Made by a program: the position numbers and the translations under genes
Notes under the pieces: model-generated
Databases searched by the model: none
Seen by the model: the letters and a program-made list of their open reading frames with translations, nothing else
Told to the model about the DNA's origin: nothing
DNA from: Natronohydrobacter sp.
GTDB lineage: Bacteria > Pseudomonadota > Alphaproteobacteria > Rhodobacterales > Rhodobacteraceae
DNA: 64,000 bases
Direction of reading: 5' to 3'
NCBI GenBank assembly: GCA_030603695.1
Contig: JAUVXF010000015.1
Span: 1 to 64,000 of the forward strand
In this document: positions 20,301 to 28,968 of the stretch, piece by piece
How positions within the stretch are numbered: position 1 is the stretch's first letter
Layout of the letters: the number at the start of each line of letters is the position of its first letter

Positions 20301-20792
20301 AACCGCGAAGGGCGCGAGCGGTTGCTTGTGGCCTTTGACAAGGTGAATGCCAATTTCACCACGCTCTTCACCCATCTTTTTTCGGGCGGAGAGGCGCGGC
20401 TTGTGCTGGTGGAAAGCGATGATCCGCTGGATGCGGGGCTGGAAATCATGTGCCAGCCGCCGGGCAAGAAACTGTCCACGCTGTCGCTTCTGTCCGGGGG
20501 CGAGCAGACATTGACGGCGCTGGCGCTGATTTTCGGGGTGTTTCTGGCCAATCCCGCGCCGATCTGTGTGCTTGATGAGGTGGACGCGCCGCTTGATGAT
20601 GCCAATGTGGCGCGGTTTTGCGATTTGCTGGATGAAATGACCCGCCGCGCCGATACGCGCTATCTGATTATCACCCATAACGCGCTGACAATGGCGCGGA
20701 TGGACAGGCTGTTTGGCGTGACAATGGCAGAGCGCGGCGTCAGCCAGTTGGTGAGTGTTGATCTGAAAGAGGCCGAAACGCTGGTGGCCTAA
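17340..20792 (+). CDS. smc: Chromosome segregation protein SMC
   Basis: A 1150-residue condensin ATPase that compacts and separates chromosomes with ScpA/ScpB. The N-terminal head has Walker A GPNGCGKSN (about residues 30-38). Two long Ala/Glu/Arg-rich coiled coils flank a central hinge at roughly 500-640. The C-terminal head has the ABC signature LLSGGEQTLTALAL and Walker B CVLDEVDAPLDD. Translation starts at GTG 17340 (MHFTRLRLNGFKSF), which matches the family N-terminus. A long antisense open frame across the coiled coil is an artefact of GC-rich composition. Confidence 0.97.
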   Translation: MHFTRLRLNGFKSFTDPTDLVIHRGLTGVVGPNGCGKSNLLEALRWVMGENRPTAMRGAGMEDVIFAGTDTRGARHFAEVSLQVDNSQRLAPAAFNEADQIDITRRITRDAGSAYKINGKDVRARDVQMLFADASTGAHSPALVRQGQISELINAKPKARRRILEEAAGISGLYQRRHEAELRLRATETNLERISDVIDQLASQLAQLSRQAKQAERYRQIGARLRQVEGLLLYRRWREADQARLEAETALQEALRQSAEAESMARSASRTREAAEDGLPALREEEAVAGAILQRLEVQRDTLANEEARALDAIRALEGRIAQLGSDIARETSLNRDAAEMIAQLDWEQGQIAKATEGQDEALAEAMEIASDAAAALQELEAALSTTTEDVARLAARHQSAERQIGDLRARLGKLDGARSSAEAARAEAEAALAQLQDDLAHAQDEVEAILAQSEEAEITLSETEAARAEAQGLESEARGKLAEAEGEAGTLRAEVAALARLLERDTGDGARLLDKLRVVPGHEQALGAALADDLRAPLAEGDGSGWRALAPYDSPPPLPAGAAPLAPHVSAPDALHRRLSQIGIVRADQGAGLQDSLRPGQRLVSLEGDLWRWDGLHIGASDAPSATALRLQQINRLDGLRADLARAEDVLDGQRAAHSAQKARLEDLAQAERAAREARRSADQRLTEANRAFSRVETARAGAENRLDAAASQLARLQEDLAELADALEQAEAQRRDLPELDSARREADSLRMSVEAARIAMMSRRAQADELRSKATARKARTQEITKSLSGWRLRLDSAESRIADLEARRDQAEAELKAARATPEDVAARRAALGAEIAKAEARATAARDALLGAESALRAATEAERMAERAASDMREGRARAEARRDAARETVAVASERIDADMGCTPQTLLAQLAADPATMPPASALDEELIRLRRARDALGAVNLRAEEDARAVQVEHDTLVQEKADLEAAIAKLRGGIAALNREGRERLLVAFDKVNANFTTLFTHLFSGGEARLVLVESDDPLDAGLEIMCQPPGKKLSTLSLLSGGEQTLTALALIFGVFLANPAPICVLDEVDAPLDDANVARFCDLLDEMTRRADTRYLIITHNALTMARMDRLFGVTMAERGVSQLVSVDLKEAETLVA

Positions 20793-20797
20793 GGGCA

Positions 20798-20816
20798 GCG
20801 CCCGCTTGACGGGCGC
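20798..20816 (+). terminator. Hairpin after smc, probable terminator
   Basis: Stem GCGCCCG / CGGGCGC with loop CTTGA, starting 6 bases after the smc stop. It lacks a clear U-run (GCGGAAATT follows), so it may be a weak or Rho-assisted terminator. Confidence 0.5.
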
Positions 20817-20864
20817 GCGGAAATTGCACAAGTTCAGCGCATTATTTACACCCAAGGCCAGCCC

Positions 20865-22106
20865 ATGACACAAGCCCGCGCGCCCCTGATGACCCCGGTT
20901 TTGATTGGTGGCTGTATCATCATCATGATCAGCTTTGCCATTCGCGCCAGTTTCGGGGTGTTCCAGATCCCAATTGCCGAAGAATTCGGCTGGTTGCGGG
21001 CCGAATTCTCGCTGGCGATTGCGATTCAGAATTTGGCATGGGGCATTGGCCAGCCGATATTCGGCGCGATTGCCGAACGCTTTGGCGACCGCCGCGCCAT
21101 CATCCTTGGCGCGCTTGTCTATGCGGCGGGGCTGGTGCTGTCCTCTTTCGCGGTCACGCCCGGCGCGCATCAGTTGCTGGAAATCCTTGTGGGCTTTGGC
21201 ATTGCGGGCACGGGTTTTGGGGTGATTCTGGCGGTGGTGGGGCGCGCGGCCTCGGATGAGAACCGCTCTCTGGCGCTAGGCATTGCCACGGCGGCGGGCA
21301 GCGCGGGGCAGGTATTTGGCGCGCCTGTGGCCGAAATTCTGCTGGGCTTTTATGCGTGGCAAAGCGTGTTTGTCATCTTCTCGGTGGCGATTCTGCTGAC
21401 CCTGTTCGCGCTGCCGATGATGCGCAGCCCCGCCCCTGCCAGCCGCGCAGAGTTGGAGCAAAGCATGGGCCAGGCGCTGACACAGGCGTTTCGTGACCCG
21501 TCTTTCACGCTGATCTTTCTGGGCTTTTTTTCCTGCGGCTATCAGCTGGCCTTTGTGACGGCGCATTTCCCCGCAATGGTGACAGAGATGTGCGGCCCGA
21601 TTGCGCCGGACGGGATGCTGGCGGCCTTTGGCATTACCACCACATCGGCGCTGGGGGCGGTGGCAATCTCGCTGATCGGGCTGGCCAATATTGGCGGCAC
21701 GATTGCGGCGGCATGGCTGGGCAAGCGCTATTCCAAGAAATACCTGCTGGCGGGGATATATATGGCGCGCACAGTGATCGCGGCAGCCTTTATCCTGTCG
21801 CCCATCACGCCGGGTTCGGTGCTGTTATTCTCGCTGCTGATGGGGGCGTTATGGCTGGCGACTGTGCCGCTGACATCGGGATTGATCGCGCATATTTACG
21901 GGTTGCGCTATATGGGCACGCTGTATGGGATCGTGTTTTTCAGCCACCAGTTGGGCAGCTTTCTGGGCGTCTGGCTGGGGGGGGCGCTCTATGATCTGCA
22001 TGGCGATTATACGCTGGTGTGGTGGGTGGGGGTTGGGGTTGGCCTGTTTTCGGCCATTGTGCACCTGCCCGTGCGCGAACGCGCGCTGAACCTGCGGCCC
22101 GCCTGA
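20865..22106 (+). CDS. Major facilitator superfamily transporter
   Basis: A 413-residue permease with twelve predicted membrane helices. The MFS loop 2-3 motif is seen as GAIAERFGDRRAIILG. The layout (IRASFGVFQIPIAEEFGW at the start, Gly-rich helices) resembles monocarboxylate/oxalate-type MFS members common in Rhodobacterales. It may take up a small organic acid; substrate is not determinable. It is downstream of smc behind a hairpin and convergent with ethylmalonyl-CoA mutase across repeat array R3. Confidence 0.85.
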   Translation: MTQARAPLMTPVLIGGCIIIMISFAIRASFGVFQIPIAEEFGWLRAEFSLAIAIQNLAWGIGQPIFGAIAERFGDRRAIILGALVYAAGLVLSSFAVTPGAHQLLEILVGFGIAGTGFGVILAVVGRAASDENRSLALGIATAAGSAGQVFGAPVAEILLGFYAWQSVFVIFSVAILLTLFALPMMRSPAPASRAELEQSMGQALTQAFRDPSFTLIFLGFFSCGYQLAFVTAHFPAMVTEMCGPIAPDGMLAAFGITTTSALGAVAISLIGLANIGGTIAAAWLGKRYSKKYLLAGIYMARTVIAAAFILSPITPGSVLLFSLLMGALWLATVPLTSGLIAHIYGLRYMGTLYGIVFFSHQLGSFLGVWLGGALYDLHGDYTLVWWVGVGVGLFSAIVHLPVRERALNLRPA

Positions 22107-22180
22107 GAAGTTTGGCACCGTATCCGTAGAGATGGCACAGGAAGGGTCGAGCGGATTGCCGAGCTTTTGAGTTGCGCACA

Positions 22181-22980
22181 AAGCCGCGCAGCGCTGGGCC
22201 GCGGTGCGGCGATCTGCCCGCAGGGCTAAGTCACTTTATGGCGGCCAAATCCGCGCGAAATATAAGCTATGCGCAGGTTGCAGCCAAATCGCTGTGCCGG
22301 GGGGCGGCCCAGCGATGCGCGGCGGCCTTCGGCCTTGATTCCGCGCTTGGTGAGGGGGCCAAGCGATGCGCTTCCATGCAAAGCCAACCGTCACCTTGAG
22401 GCTGATTATCTATGCCTTCGCCAGTCATAAAGACAAGCCGCGCATTGCTGGGCCGCGGTGCGGCGATCTGGCCTTGAGGCTAGGCGCTTTATGGCGGCAA
22501 TGTCCGAACGAAACTCAGGCTAAACGCAGGGTGCAGCCAAATCGCCGGGCCGTGGGGGCGGCCCTTTGAGGCGCGGCGGGCTAAAGCCCTTGATTCCGCG
22601 CGGGGCGCAAGAGAGGGCCAAGCGATGCGCTGCCATGGAAAACCAACCATCATTCCGCGCCTGATATCTATGCCTTATCCAATGACAGGGTGAGTAGAAA
22701 AGCCGCGCAGCGCTGGGCCGCGGTGCGGCGATCTGGCCTTGAGGCTAGGCGCTTTATGGCGGCAATGTCCGAACGAAACTCAGGCTAAGCGCAGGATGCA
22801 GCCAAATCGCCGGGCCGGGGGGCGGCCCTTTGAGGCGCGGCGGCCTGCGACCTTGACTCCGCGCTTGGCGCGAGAGGGCCAAAGGATGCGCCATCATGCA
22901 CCGCCGCCCATCACCAAGCGCCTGATATCTATGCCCTCGCCAATGACAGGGCGAGTAGAAAAGCCGCGCATTGGGGTGGC
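22181..22980 (+). repeat. Dispersed repeat array R3 (plus orientation), best-preserved copy
   Basis: The 930-base gap between the convergent MFS and mutase genes holds head-to-tail units. Block 1 (GCCGCGCAGCGCTGGGCCGC or a close variant) starts at about 22181, 22435, 22700 and 22961, giving unit lengths of 254, 265 and 261 bases. Cores lie at 22247-22260 (variant), 22501-22513 and 22766-22778. Hairpin modules are at about 22319-22351, 22570-22600 and 22832-22865. The last unit is truncated after block 1. The open frames through the units shift frame between copies, so they are not considered genes. Confidence 0.9.
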
Positions 22981-23036
22981 CGCTCGCCCGCCCCCCCTTG
23001 TCAGGTCGTGACTGCCAGCATGGCGCGACGGGCCGC

Positions 23037-25010
23037 TTATTCAGCGGCCAGAGGTGCGCTGTCAACCAAGCCCACGATATCCATCATGATGCGATTGAGC
23101 TGGAAATCCTTGGGGGTATAGACTTGGGCAATGCCCATTGCGCGTAGCCTCACAGCGTCGTCATCCGGGATGATCCCGCCCACGATGACAGGGATATGCG
23201 CCAGCCCTTCGGCCTGCATCAGGCGCATGAGTTCTTCCATCAGCGGCATATGGCTGCCCGACAGGATCGAGAGGCCCACGACATGGGCATCTTCCTCGCG
23301 CACAGCGGCCACAATCTCTGCCGGCGTCAGGCGGATACCTTCATAGGAGATATCCATCCCGCAATCGCGCGCGCGCGCGGCGATTTGTTCGGCGCCGTTG
23401 GAATGGCCATCCAGCCCCGGTTTGCCCACCACGAATTTCAGCCGCCGCCCCAGTTTGGCGCTGACAGCATCCACGGCCTCGCGCACTGGCTCAAGCCCCT
23501 CGGTGCGGTTGGAGGGCGCGCGGCTGACGCCTGTGGGCGCGCGGTATTGGCCGAAGGCGGCGCGCACAGTCTCGCCCCATTCGCCCGTTGTCGCGCCCGC
23601 CTTGGCCGCCGCGATAGAAGCGGGCATGACATTGACGCCCGCGCGCGCAGCCTCGCGCAGATCGGCCAGCGCGGCGCGCACCGCCCCCTCATCGCGCGCG
23701 CGGCGCCATGCCAGCAGGCGGGTGATCTGGTCGGCCTCTGCCTCTGGGTCGCAGACCATGATTGCGCCTTCGCCTGTTGTCAGGGGCGAGGGTTCGGTGG
23801 TGGTGAATTTATTGACGCCCACCACAACTGTCGCGCCTGTCTCTATGCCCGCAATACGCGCGGCGTTTGCTTCGACCAGCCGCGATTTCATATAGTCAAT
23901 CGCCTTGACCGCGCCGCCCATGGCGTCGATGCGCGCCAGTTCCTCGCGCGCGCCGTCCATCAGTGCGGCCACTTTGCGATCTATGGCGGGGTTGTTGTCA
24001 AAGAGATCATCAAATTCCAGCAGATCGGTTTCATAGGCCAGAATCTGTTGCATCCTGAGCGACCATTGCTGATCCCAGGGGCGCGGCAGGCCCAGCGCCT
24101 CGTTCCAGGCGGGCAGTTGCAGCGCGCGGCAGCGGGCCTTCTTGGACAGCGTGACCGCCAGCGCCTCTATCAGTATCCGATAGACGTTGTTTTCGGGCTG
24201 TTGTTCGGTCAGGCCCAGCGAATTGACCTGCACGCCGTAGCGGAAACGGCGGTATTTCGGATCGGTGATGCCGTAGCGGGTTTCGCAAATCTCATCCCAC
24301 AGATCGACAAAGGCGCGCATTTTGCACAGCTCTGTCACAAAGCGGATGCCAGCATTCACAAAGAAGGAAATGCGCCCCACCATTTGCGGGAAATGCCGGG
24401 CGGGAACCTTGGTTTTCAGATCATCCAGCACCGCGCAGGCCGTGGCCAGCGCAAAGGCCAATTCCTGCTCTGGCGTCGCGCCTGCCTCTTGCAGGTGGTA
24501 GGAACAGACATTCATCGGGTTCCATTTGGGCAGGTATTCGCGCGTATAGGCCGCGACATCGGTAATCATGCGCAAGCTGGGTTCTGGCGGGCAAATATAT
24601 GTGCCGCGCGAGAGGTATTCTTTGATCAGATCATTTTGCACCGTGCCATTGAGGGCCGAAATATCGGCCCCCTGTTCTTCCGCCACCGCGATATATAGCG
24701 CCAGCAACCAAGGCGCGGTGGCGTTGATGGTCATGGAGGTGTTCATCTGTTCCAGCGGGATCTGGTCAAACAGCATGCGCATATCGCCCAAATGGCAGAT
24801 GGGCACGCCCACTTTGCCCACTTCGCCGCGCGCAAGCTGGTGGTCGCTGTCATAGCCTGTCTGGGTGGGCAGATCGAAGGCCACGGAAAGGCCGGTTTGC
24901 CCTTTGGACAGGTTTGTGCGGTACAGGGCATTCGAGGCCGCGGCCGTGGAATGGCCGGCATAGGTGCGAAACAGCCAAGGCTTGTCTTTCGGTTCTGTGG
25001 CGTCGGACAT
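23037..25010 (-). CDS. ecm: Ethylmalonyl-CoA mutase
   Basis: A 657-residue coenzyme-B12-dependent mutase converting ethylmalonyl-CoA to methylsuccinyl-CoA in the ethylmalonyl-CoA pathway for acetate assimilation. The catalytic barrel begins KDKPWLFRTYAGHSTAAASN, and the C-terminal cobalamin domain has the DxHxxG motif in KPGLDGHSNGAEQIA, followed by GLSILSGSH and VGGIIPDDDA. Length and the single-chain form fit Ecm better than methylmalonyl-CoA mutase (over 700 residues). The ATG at 25010 has an AAGGAG ribosome site; the extra 38 upstream codons were rejected. Confidence 0.93.
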   Translation of the reverse strand: MSDATEPKDKPWLFRTYAGHSTAAASNALYRTNLSKGQTGLSVAFDLPTQTGYDSDHQLARGEVGKVGVPICHLGDMRMLFDQIPLEQMNTSMTINATAPWLLALYIAVAEEQGADISALNGTVQNDLIKEYLSRGTYICPPEPSLRMITDVAAYTREYLPKWNPMNVCSYHLQEAGATPEQELAFALATACAVLDDLKTKVPARHFPQMVGRISFFVNAGIRFVTELCKMRAFVDLWDEICETRYGITDPKYRRFRYGVQVNSLGLTEQQPENNVYRILIEALAVTLSKKARCRALQLPAWNEALGLPRPWDQQWSLRMQQILAYETDLLEFDDLFDNNPAIDRKVAALMDGAREELARIDAMGGAVKAIDYMKSRLVEANAARIAGIETGATVVVGVNKFTTTEPSPLTTGEGAIMVCDPEAEADQITRLLAWRRARDEGAVRAALADLREAARAGVNVMPASIAAAKAGATTGEWGETVRAAFGQYRAPTGVSRAPSNRTEGLEPVREAVDAVSAKLGRRLKFVVGKPGLDGHSNGAEQIAARARDCGMDISYEGIRLTPAEIVAAVREEDAHVVGLSILSGSHMPLMEELMRLMQAEGLAHIPVIVGGIIPDDDAVRLRAMGIAQVYTPKDFQLNRIMMDIVGLVDSAPLAAE

Positions 25011-25245
25011 GGGGCGGCTCCTTTGGCGGAATGGCATATGCTTGGTAATATTCTTGCCCAAACGGTTGCTGAATGCGCAACATGATGTCAAGCCAAAATC
25101 GCTGCATTGCGGCGTAGATGACATGACGTCACGGCCCTGCGGCCTTCGGCCCCCAAGGCCAGCCGTTGCGCTGGTGATCTGCCCCGCGCATCGTTATCCC
25201 AAAGGCATGCCCGCAGCATGGCGGAACCCTGTGTCAGGGCGTGAC

Positions 25246-26769
25246 CTAATTCTCTTCGGCCAAGGCCAGCGGCGCAGGCCCGGTTATCAGATCATCCGTG
25301 GACAAAGGCGCGCGGGGCCGCGCCAGCCGGTTGCGGATCACCCAATGCAGCCGGTGTTCGGCGCGCGTGATCGCCACATAGGCCAGCCGCTTCCAAAGAG
25401 GTATGCCGGCCTCAGACCGCCCGGCGCGCGCTGCGGCATAAAGATCGGGTGCGAAAACCTGCACATCGGGCCATTGAGAGCCTTGCGCCTTGTGGATCGT
25501 GACTGCCGCGCCATGCACAAAGGCCGCGCCCATCGTTGCGGCGAAAGGAATGAAGGGTTCTTCTTCCGGGTCTGTCTCTATCTTGATGATGGAGGCGACA
25601 GAGATTTGCGGCTCTTCCGCGCCGAAAATATGCAGCCGTGAAAAACCGGGCTTGCGCCCCGGCCCCAGATACACCACCTGCGCGCCCTTGATCAGCCCGC
25701 GCGCTTCCAGATCAATGCGCTTCTTGCGGTGTTTCAGCGGCAATTCCAGCCCATCGCAGAGCAGCGGTTCTCCGGGGATAAGGGCTGTCTCTGGCGCTTC
25801 ATAGGCGCGGCGAAAGGCGGTGATCAGCCGCAACCGCGTGGCATTGCGCCAGACCAGCACCGGAGAGCGCGCCATCAGATCGCTATCCACCCGCTCTGCC
25901 ATCTGCACCCGCGCATCGCGGGCGGCGGCTTCGGCAATGCGGGCTTCAAATGCCTCAAAGCCCAGATCGGGGTCGGCCAGCGCATGTGCCAGATCAAGGA
26001 TCGGGTTATCCTGCGCCTGCCGGTGAATGCGCGAGAGTTTCAACTGCGCGGGCGCAGGCAGGCGTTCAAACACCATCGTGCCCGATTGGCCCACGGGGGC
26101 CAACTGCGCCGGATCACCAAACAGGATAAGTGTGGAGAACAATTCCTGCAAATCCGCCAATTGCCGTTCATCCAGCATAGAGCTTTCATCGACAAAGCCG
26201 ATATCCAGCGGCTCTTCCCGCCGCTTCCAGCCGGTAATGAAATCCGACCCCCGCAACCCCGCCGCAGCCAGCGCGCCGGGGATGGATTTGACCTGTTCAT
26301 AAAACGCATGCGCCCGGTCAAGGGCCAGATCTGTCAGCCCTTCCACATTCGGGCGGGGCAGGTTGCCTGCCAGCCATTCGGCAATTTTCTCATATTCCGG
26401 GTCATAGACAGGGGTATAGAGAATCCGGTGCAGCGTGGTTGCTGCCACACCGCGCTGGCGCAGCACAGAGGCCGCCTTGTTGGTGGGCGCGAGCACGGCC
26501 AGACTGCGCTTTTCGCGCTTGCGCCGGCTTTCATACTCGCCCGAAACCAGTTCCAACCCGGCCTCTGTCAGGGCGCGGGTAAGGGCGGCCAGAAGCATGG
26601 TTTTGCCCGATCCCGCCTTGCCCATCACGGCCAGTGTTACCTGATCGCCATTGGCGGGGGGCAGCAGTTCCGATTGCACCAGATCAACGCCCGCACGCGC
26701 CAGCACATCGGCAATGCGATCCCAAGCCTCGGCCTGATCTTCGGAAAATTGCAAGGCAGGTTCAGACAT
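25246..26769 (-). CDS. RecD-like ATP-dependent DNA helicase
   Basis: A 507-residue superfamily 1B helicase of the stand-alone AAA_30/UvrD_C_2 type. Motifs: Walker A GKAGSGKT (about residues 50-57), motif Ia APTNKAAS, Walker B FVDESSML, motif III FGDPAQLAPVG, and the C-terminal TIHKAQGSQWPDV and YVAITRAEHRL. It lacks the long N-terminal extension of RecD2 and there are no recBC genes nearby. It may process DNA ends or stalled forks; the exact role is unknown. Confidence 0.85.
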   Translation of the reverse strand: MSEPALQFSEDQAEAWDRIADVLARAGVDLVQSELLPPANGDQVTLAVMGKAGSGKTMLLAALTRALTEAGLELVSGEYESRRKREKRSLAVLAPTNKAASVLRQRGVAATTLHRILYTPVYDPEYEKIAEWLAGNLPRPNVEGLTDLALDRAHAFYEQVKSIPGALAAAGLRGSDFITGWKRREEPLDIGFVDESSMLDERQLADLQELFSTLILFGDPAQLAPVGQSGTMVFERLPAPAQLKLSRIHRQAQDNPILDLAHALADPDLGFEAFEARIAEAAARDARVQMAERVDSDLMARSPVLVWRNATRLRLITAFRRAYEAPETALIPGEPLLCDGLELPLKHRKKRIDLEARGLIKGAQVVYLGPGRKPGFSRLHIFGAEEPQISVASIIKIETDPEEEPFIPFAATMGAAFVHGAAVTIHKAQGSQWPDVQVFAPDLYAAARAGRSEAGIPLWKRLAYVAITRAEHRLHWVIRNRLARPRAPLSTDDLITGPAPLALAEEN

Positions 26770-26975
26770 GCGCGCACCCTAACGCAAGGCGCGGCCAAAG
26801 GGCATGGGCATTTTGCGCAAAACGGCGGGAATTTCTGCGGCAAAGGGGCCGCTTTGGGCCGGTGGGCACGGCGCTACCCGCTGAAAGCCAACACACCTGC
26901 CCTGTGACAGGCGCTGCCCTCTCGCAACCATCACGCGCAAGATGCTCAAGCCTGTCTTTTATGCGGTGGGCAAGG

Positions 26976-28403
26976 CTAGTGTTGCGGGTCGGGCGGGGCA
27001 AGGCGGGCGCAATGATCGGGGGCAAGGCCAAGGGGTGCATCGCAGCGTTGCAGCGTTGCGGCGGCGTAAAACTGCAAGACAGGCTCTTGCCCCGGTGTGA
27101 CGCGCAGCTCTCCGGCCTGTTCCTGCACAATCCCGCGCAGCAAAAGCGCGGCCAGCCCGTCTGCAATCAGGCTGTCTTGGTCTTGCGCGCCCAGATGCAG
27201 CCATGCCCGCCGCGCCAGCAGGGCTGCGCGCAGCGCAGCCGCCTCTTGCTCCAGCGTGGCTTTGCTGGCGGTGCCGCCCGCGCGCACCAAGGCGGCCGCA
27301 GTGAAGGACACGGGCAGCACCGGAACAGCCGCGCGAATGCGCGCCATGAGGTCTTCGGCCAGATGCTCTGTGCTGGCGGCAGGGCTATGGGTCAGGAATT
27401 CGCGCAGGGACAAAGGCGTGCCGTAGCAGACCGCCGCATAGCCGAAATGGGTAAAATTCCCCCGCAGTTTTTGCCACAATATCCGCAGGCCAAAGCCCAG
27501 CACCACCTTCATCTGCACCGGAAAGCGCCGGATACCCTGCAACCCGGCCTCGATCAGAACGCGGTCTTCCAGCACCCTGTCATAATTCAGCGCCACAGGC
27601 ACAAAGACAACATCCGGCCCTTCATGCAGGTTGAAACCGCGCAAGATGTAATGCAGCAAGCCCTTCTTGGCAGTGCCGACTGTGCCATTCAGGCTAAGGC
27701 CCCCTTCGGGAAAAATGGCCTGTGTCGTGCCCTGCTGGATCGACATTTGCACATAGCGCGCCAAGATCGCCCGGTAGAGCGAGTTGGAATAGCGCCGCCG
27801 GATGAAATAGGCGCCCATCGCCCGGATCAGCGCTTTCAACGGCCAGACCCGCGCCCATTCGCCCACCGCATAGCTAAGCGCGGAATGTTTGGAGGCCAGC
27901 CATGTTATCAGCACATAATCCATGTTGGAGCGGTGGTTCATCACGAACACCACCGCCGCGCCGGGGTCTATCTTGGCCAGTTCGGGCGAATCTGCCCCGC
28001 CGATTCGCACCTTGTACAGCCCCTGACTAAGCCGCTGCGCCAGTTTGATGGCAAAGCCGAAATAGGTGGCCGTGGAAAAGCCCGGCACAATCTCGCGCGC
28101 ATAGGATCGCGCGCGCTCGAACGCCACATTGGGCGGGACGCCCTGTTCGCGGGCATAGGTGCGCACGGCGACCATCACCAGCGGGTCATATATCAGCCGT
28201 GTCACCTGATCTTGCCGGCGCATGATCTTGAACGGCTCTATGGGCCGTTGCAGCCGGGTATTGAGCTTGGCCACGGCGCGTTCCATCCGGCGGCGAAAGA
28301 ACCAGCGCACCGACGGAAACAGGAAATGCGACGCGAATGTGACCGCGGCGAAGCCAAGAATCAGGATCAGCGCCCAGAAGGGCAGTTCAACAGTCTGGAA
28401 CAT
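26976..28403 (-). CDS. Glycerol-3-phosphate/lysophosphatidate acyltransferase (PlsB/PlsC-like)
   Basis: A 475-residue membrane-bound acyltransferase. After a single N-terminal hydrophobic helix come the catalytic NHRSNMD (NHxxxxD-type) and the acyl-acceptor motif FPEGG, then VFVPVALNYDRVLE. Such proteins acylate glycerol-3-phosphate or its mono-acyl derivative in phospholipid synthesis. The size is between PlsC (about 250) and PlsB (over 800). The ATG at 28403 (MFQTVELPF) was chosen because upstream sequence is Arg-rich and covers the ndk terminator region. Same strand as ndk. Confidence 0.82.
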   Translation of the reverse strand: MFQTVELPFWALILILGFAAVTFASHFLFPSVRWFFRRRMERAVAKLNTRLQRPIEPFKIMRRQDQVTRLIYDPLVMVAVRTYAREQGVPPNVAFERARSYAREIVPGFSTATYFGFAIKLAQRLSQGLYKVRIGGADSPELAKIDPGAAVVFVMNHRSNMDYVLITWLASKHSALSYAVGEWARVWPLKALIRAMGAYFIRRRYSNSLYRAILARYVQMSIQQGTTQAIFPEGGLSLNGTVGTAKKGLLHYILRGFNLHEGPDVVFVPVALNYDRVLEDRVLIEAGLQGIRRFPVQMKVVLGFGLRILWQKLRGNFTHFGYAAVCYGTPLSLREFLTHSPAASTEHLAEDLMARIRAAVPVLPVSFTAAALVRAGGTASKATLEQEAAALRAALLARRAWLHLGAQDQDSLIADGLAALLLRGIVQEQAGELRVTPGQEPVLQFYAAATLQRCDAPLGLAPDHCARLAPPDPQH

Positions 28404-28473
28404 ACGGTCTTTTTTGCAGGAAAGCCGGGCGGGGTAAATGCTGTTTCCGCGCCGCCCCCTGCCATGCAGACGC

Positions 28474-28502
28474 AAAAAGGCCCCGGAGATGATCCGGGGC
28501 CT
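28474..28502 (-). terminator. Rho-independent terminator of ndk
   Basis: On the minus strand a near-perfect GGCCCCGGA / TCCGGGGCC stem with a short loop is followed by TTTTT (28474-28478). It ends the ndk transcript 44 bases after its stop codon. Confidence 0.88.
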
Positions 28503-28545
28503 GTGTTCCAGTAGCCGGGCTTATCTGCCCGGCAAGCGGTGGCCC

Positions 28546-28968
28546 TTAGCCAACCAGTTCCAGACCAGAGAAGAAATACGCGATTTCCTGCGCGGCTGTT
28601 TCCGGCGCGTCAGAGCCGTGAACCGAATTCTCGCCCACAGATTGCGCGAATTCCGCGCGGATCGTGCCGGGGGCTGCATCTGCGGGGTTGGTTGCGCCCA
28701 TGACTTCGCGGTTTTTGGCAATCGCGCCTTCCCCTTCCAGCACCTGCACCACAACCGGGCTGGAGGCCATGAATTCGCACAATTCATCATAGAAGGGGCG
28801 CTCTGCATGCACTTCGTAGAATTTGCCTGCCTGTGCCTTTGTCAGGTGAATGCGCTTTTGCGCCACAATGCGCAGGCCCGCTTCTTCAAACTTGGCGTTG
28901 ATCTTGCCTGTCAGGTTGCGGTCGGTTGCATCGGGTTTGATGATGGACAATGTCCGTTCAATGGCCAT
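28546..28968 (-). CDS. ndk: Nucleoside diphosphate kinase
   Basis: A 140-residue enzyme that transfers the gamma phosphate of ATP onto nucleoside diphosphates through a phosphohistidine. It begins [14 protein letters not shown] and has the active-site signature NSVHGSD with the catalytic histidine. Full family length. It is followed by its own terminator, so it is probably monocistronic. Confidence 0.97.
   Translation of the reverse strand: MAIERTLSIIKPDATDRNLTGKINAKFEEAGLRIVAQKRIHLTKAQAGKFYEVHAERPFYDELCEFMASSPVVVQVLEGEGAIAKNREVMGATNPADAAPGTIRAEFAQSVGENSVHGSDAPETAAQEIAYFFSGLELVG

Noticed and set aside
22172-23011. Open frames through repeat array R3 (and similar ones in R1, R2, R5, R6)
   Set aside because: The same DNA block is read in different frames in different copies, so no protein is conserved. 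Hypothetical-protein calls here would be artefacts.
25124-25131. TGACGTCA palindrome upstream of the ethylmalonyl-CoA mutase gene
   Set aside because: An 8-bp palindrome is expected by chance at this length scale, and it lies over 110 bases from the start codon with no known regulator consensus.
26634-28514. 626-codon open frame antisense to the acyltransferase gene
   Set aside because: The opposite strand encodes a protein with catalytic NHxxxxD and FPEGG motifs; this frame has none.
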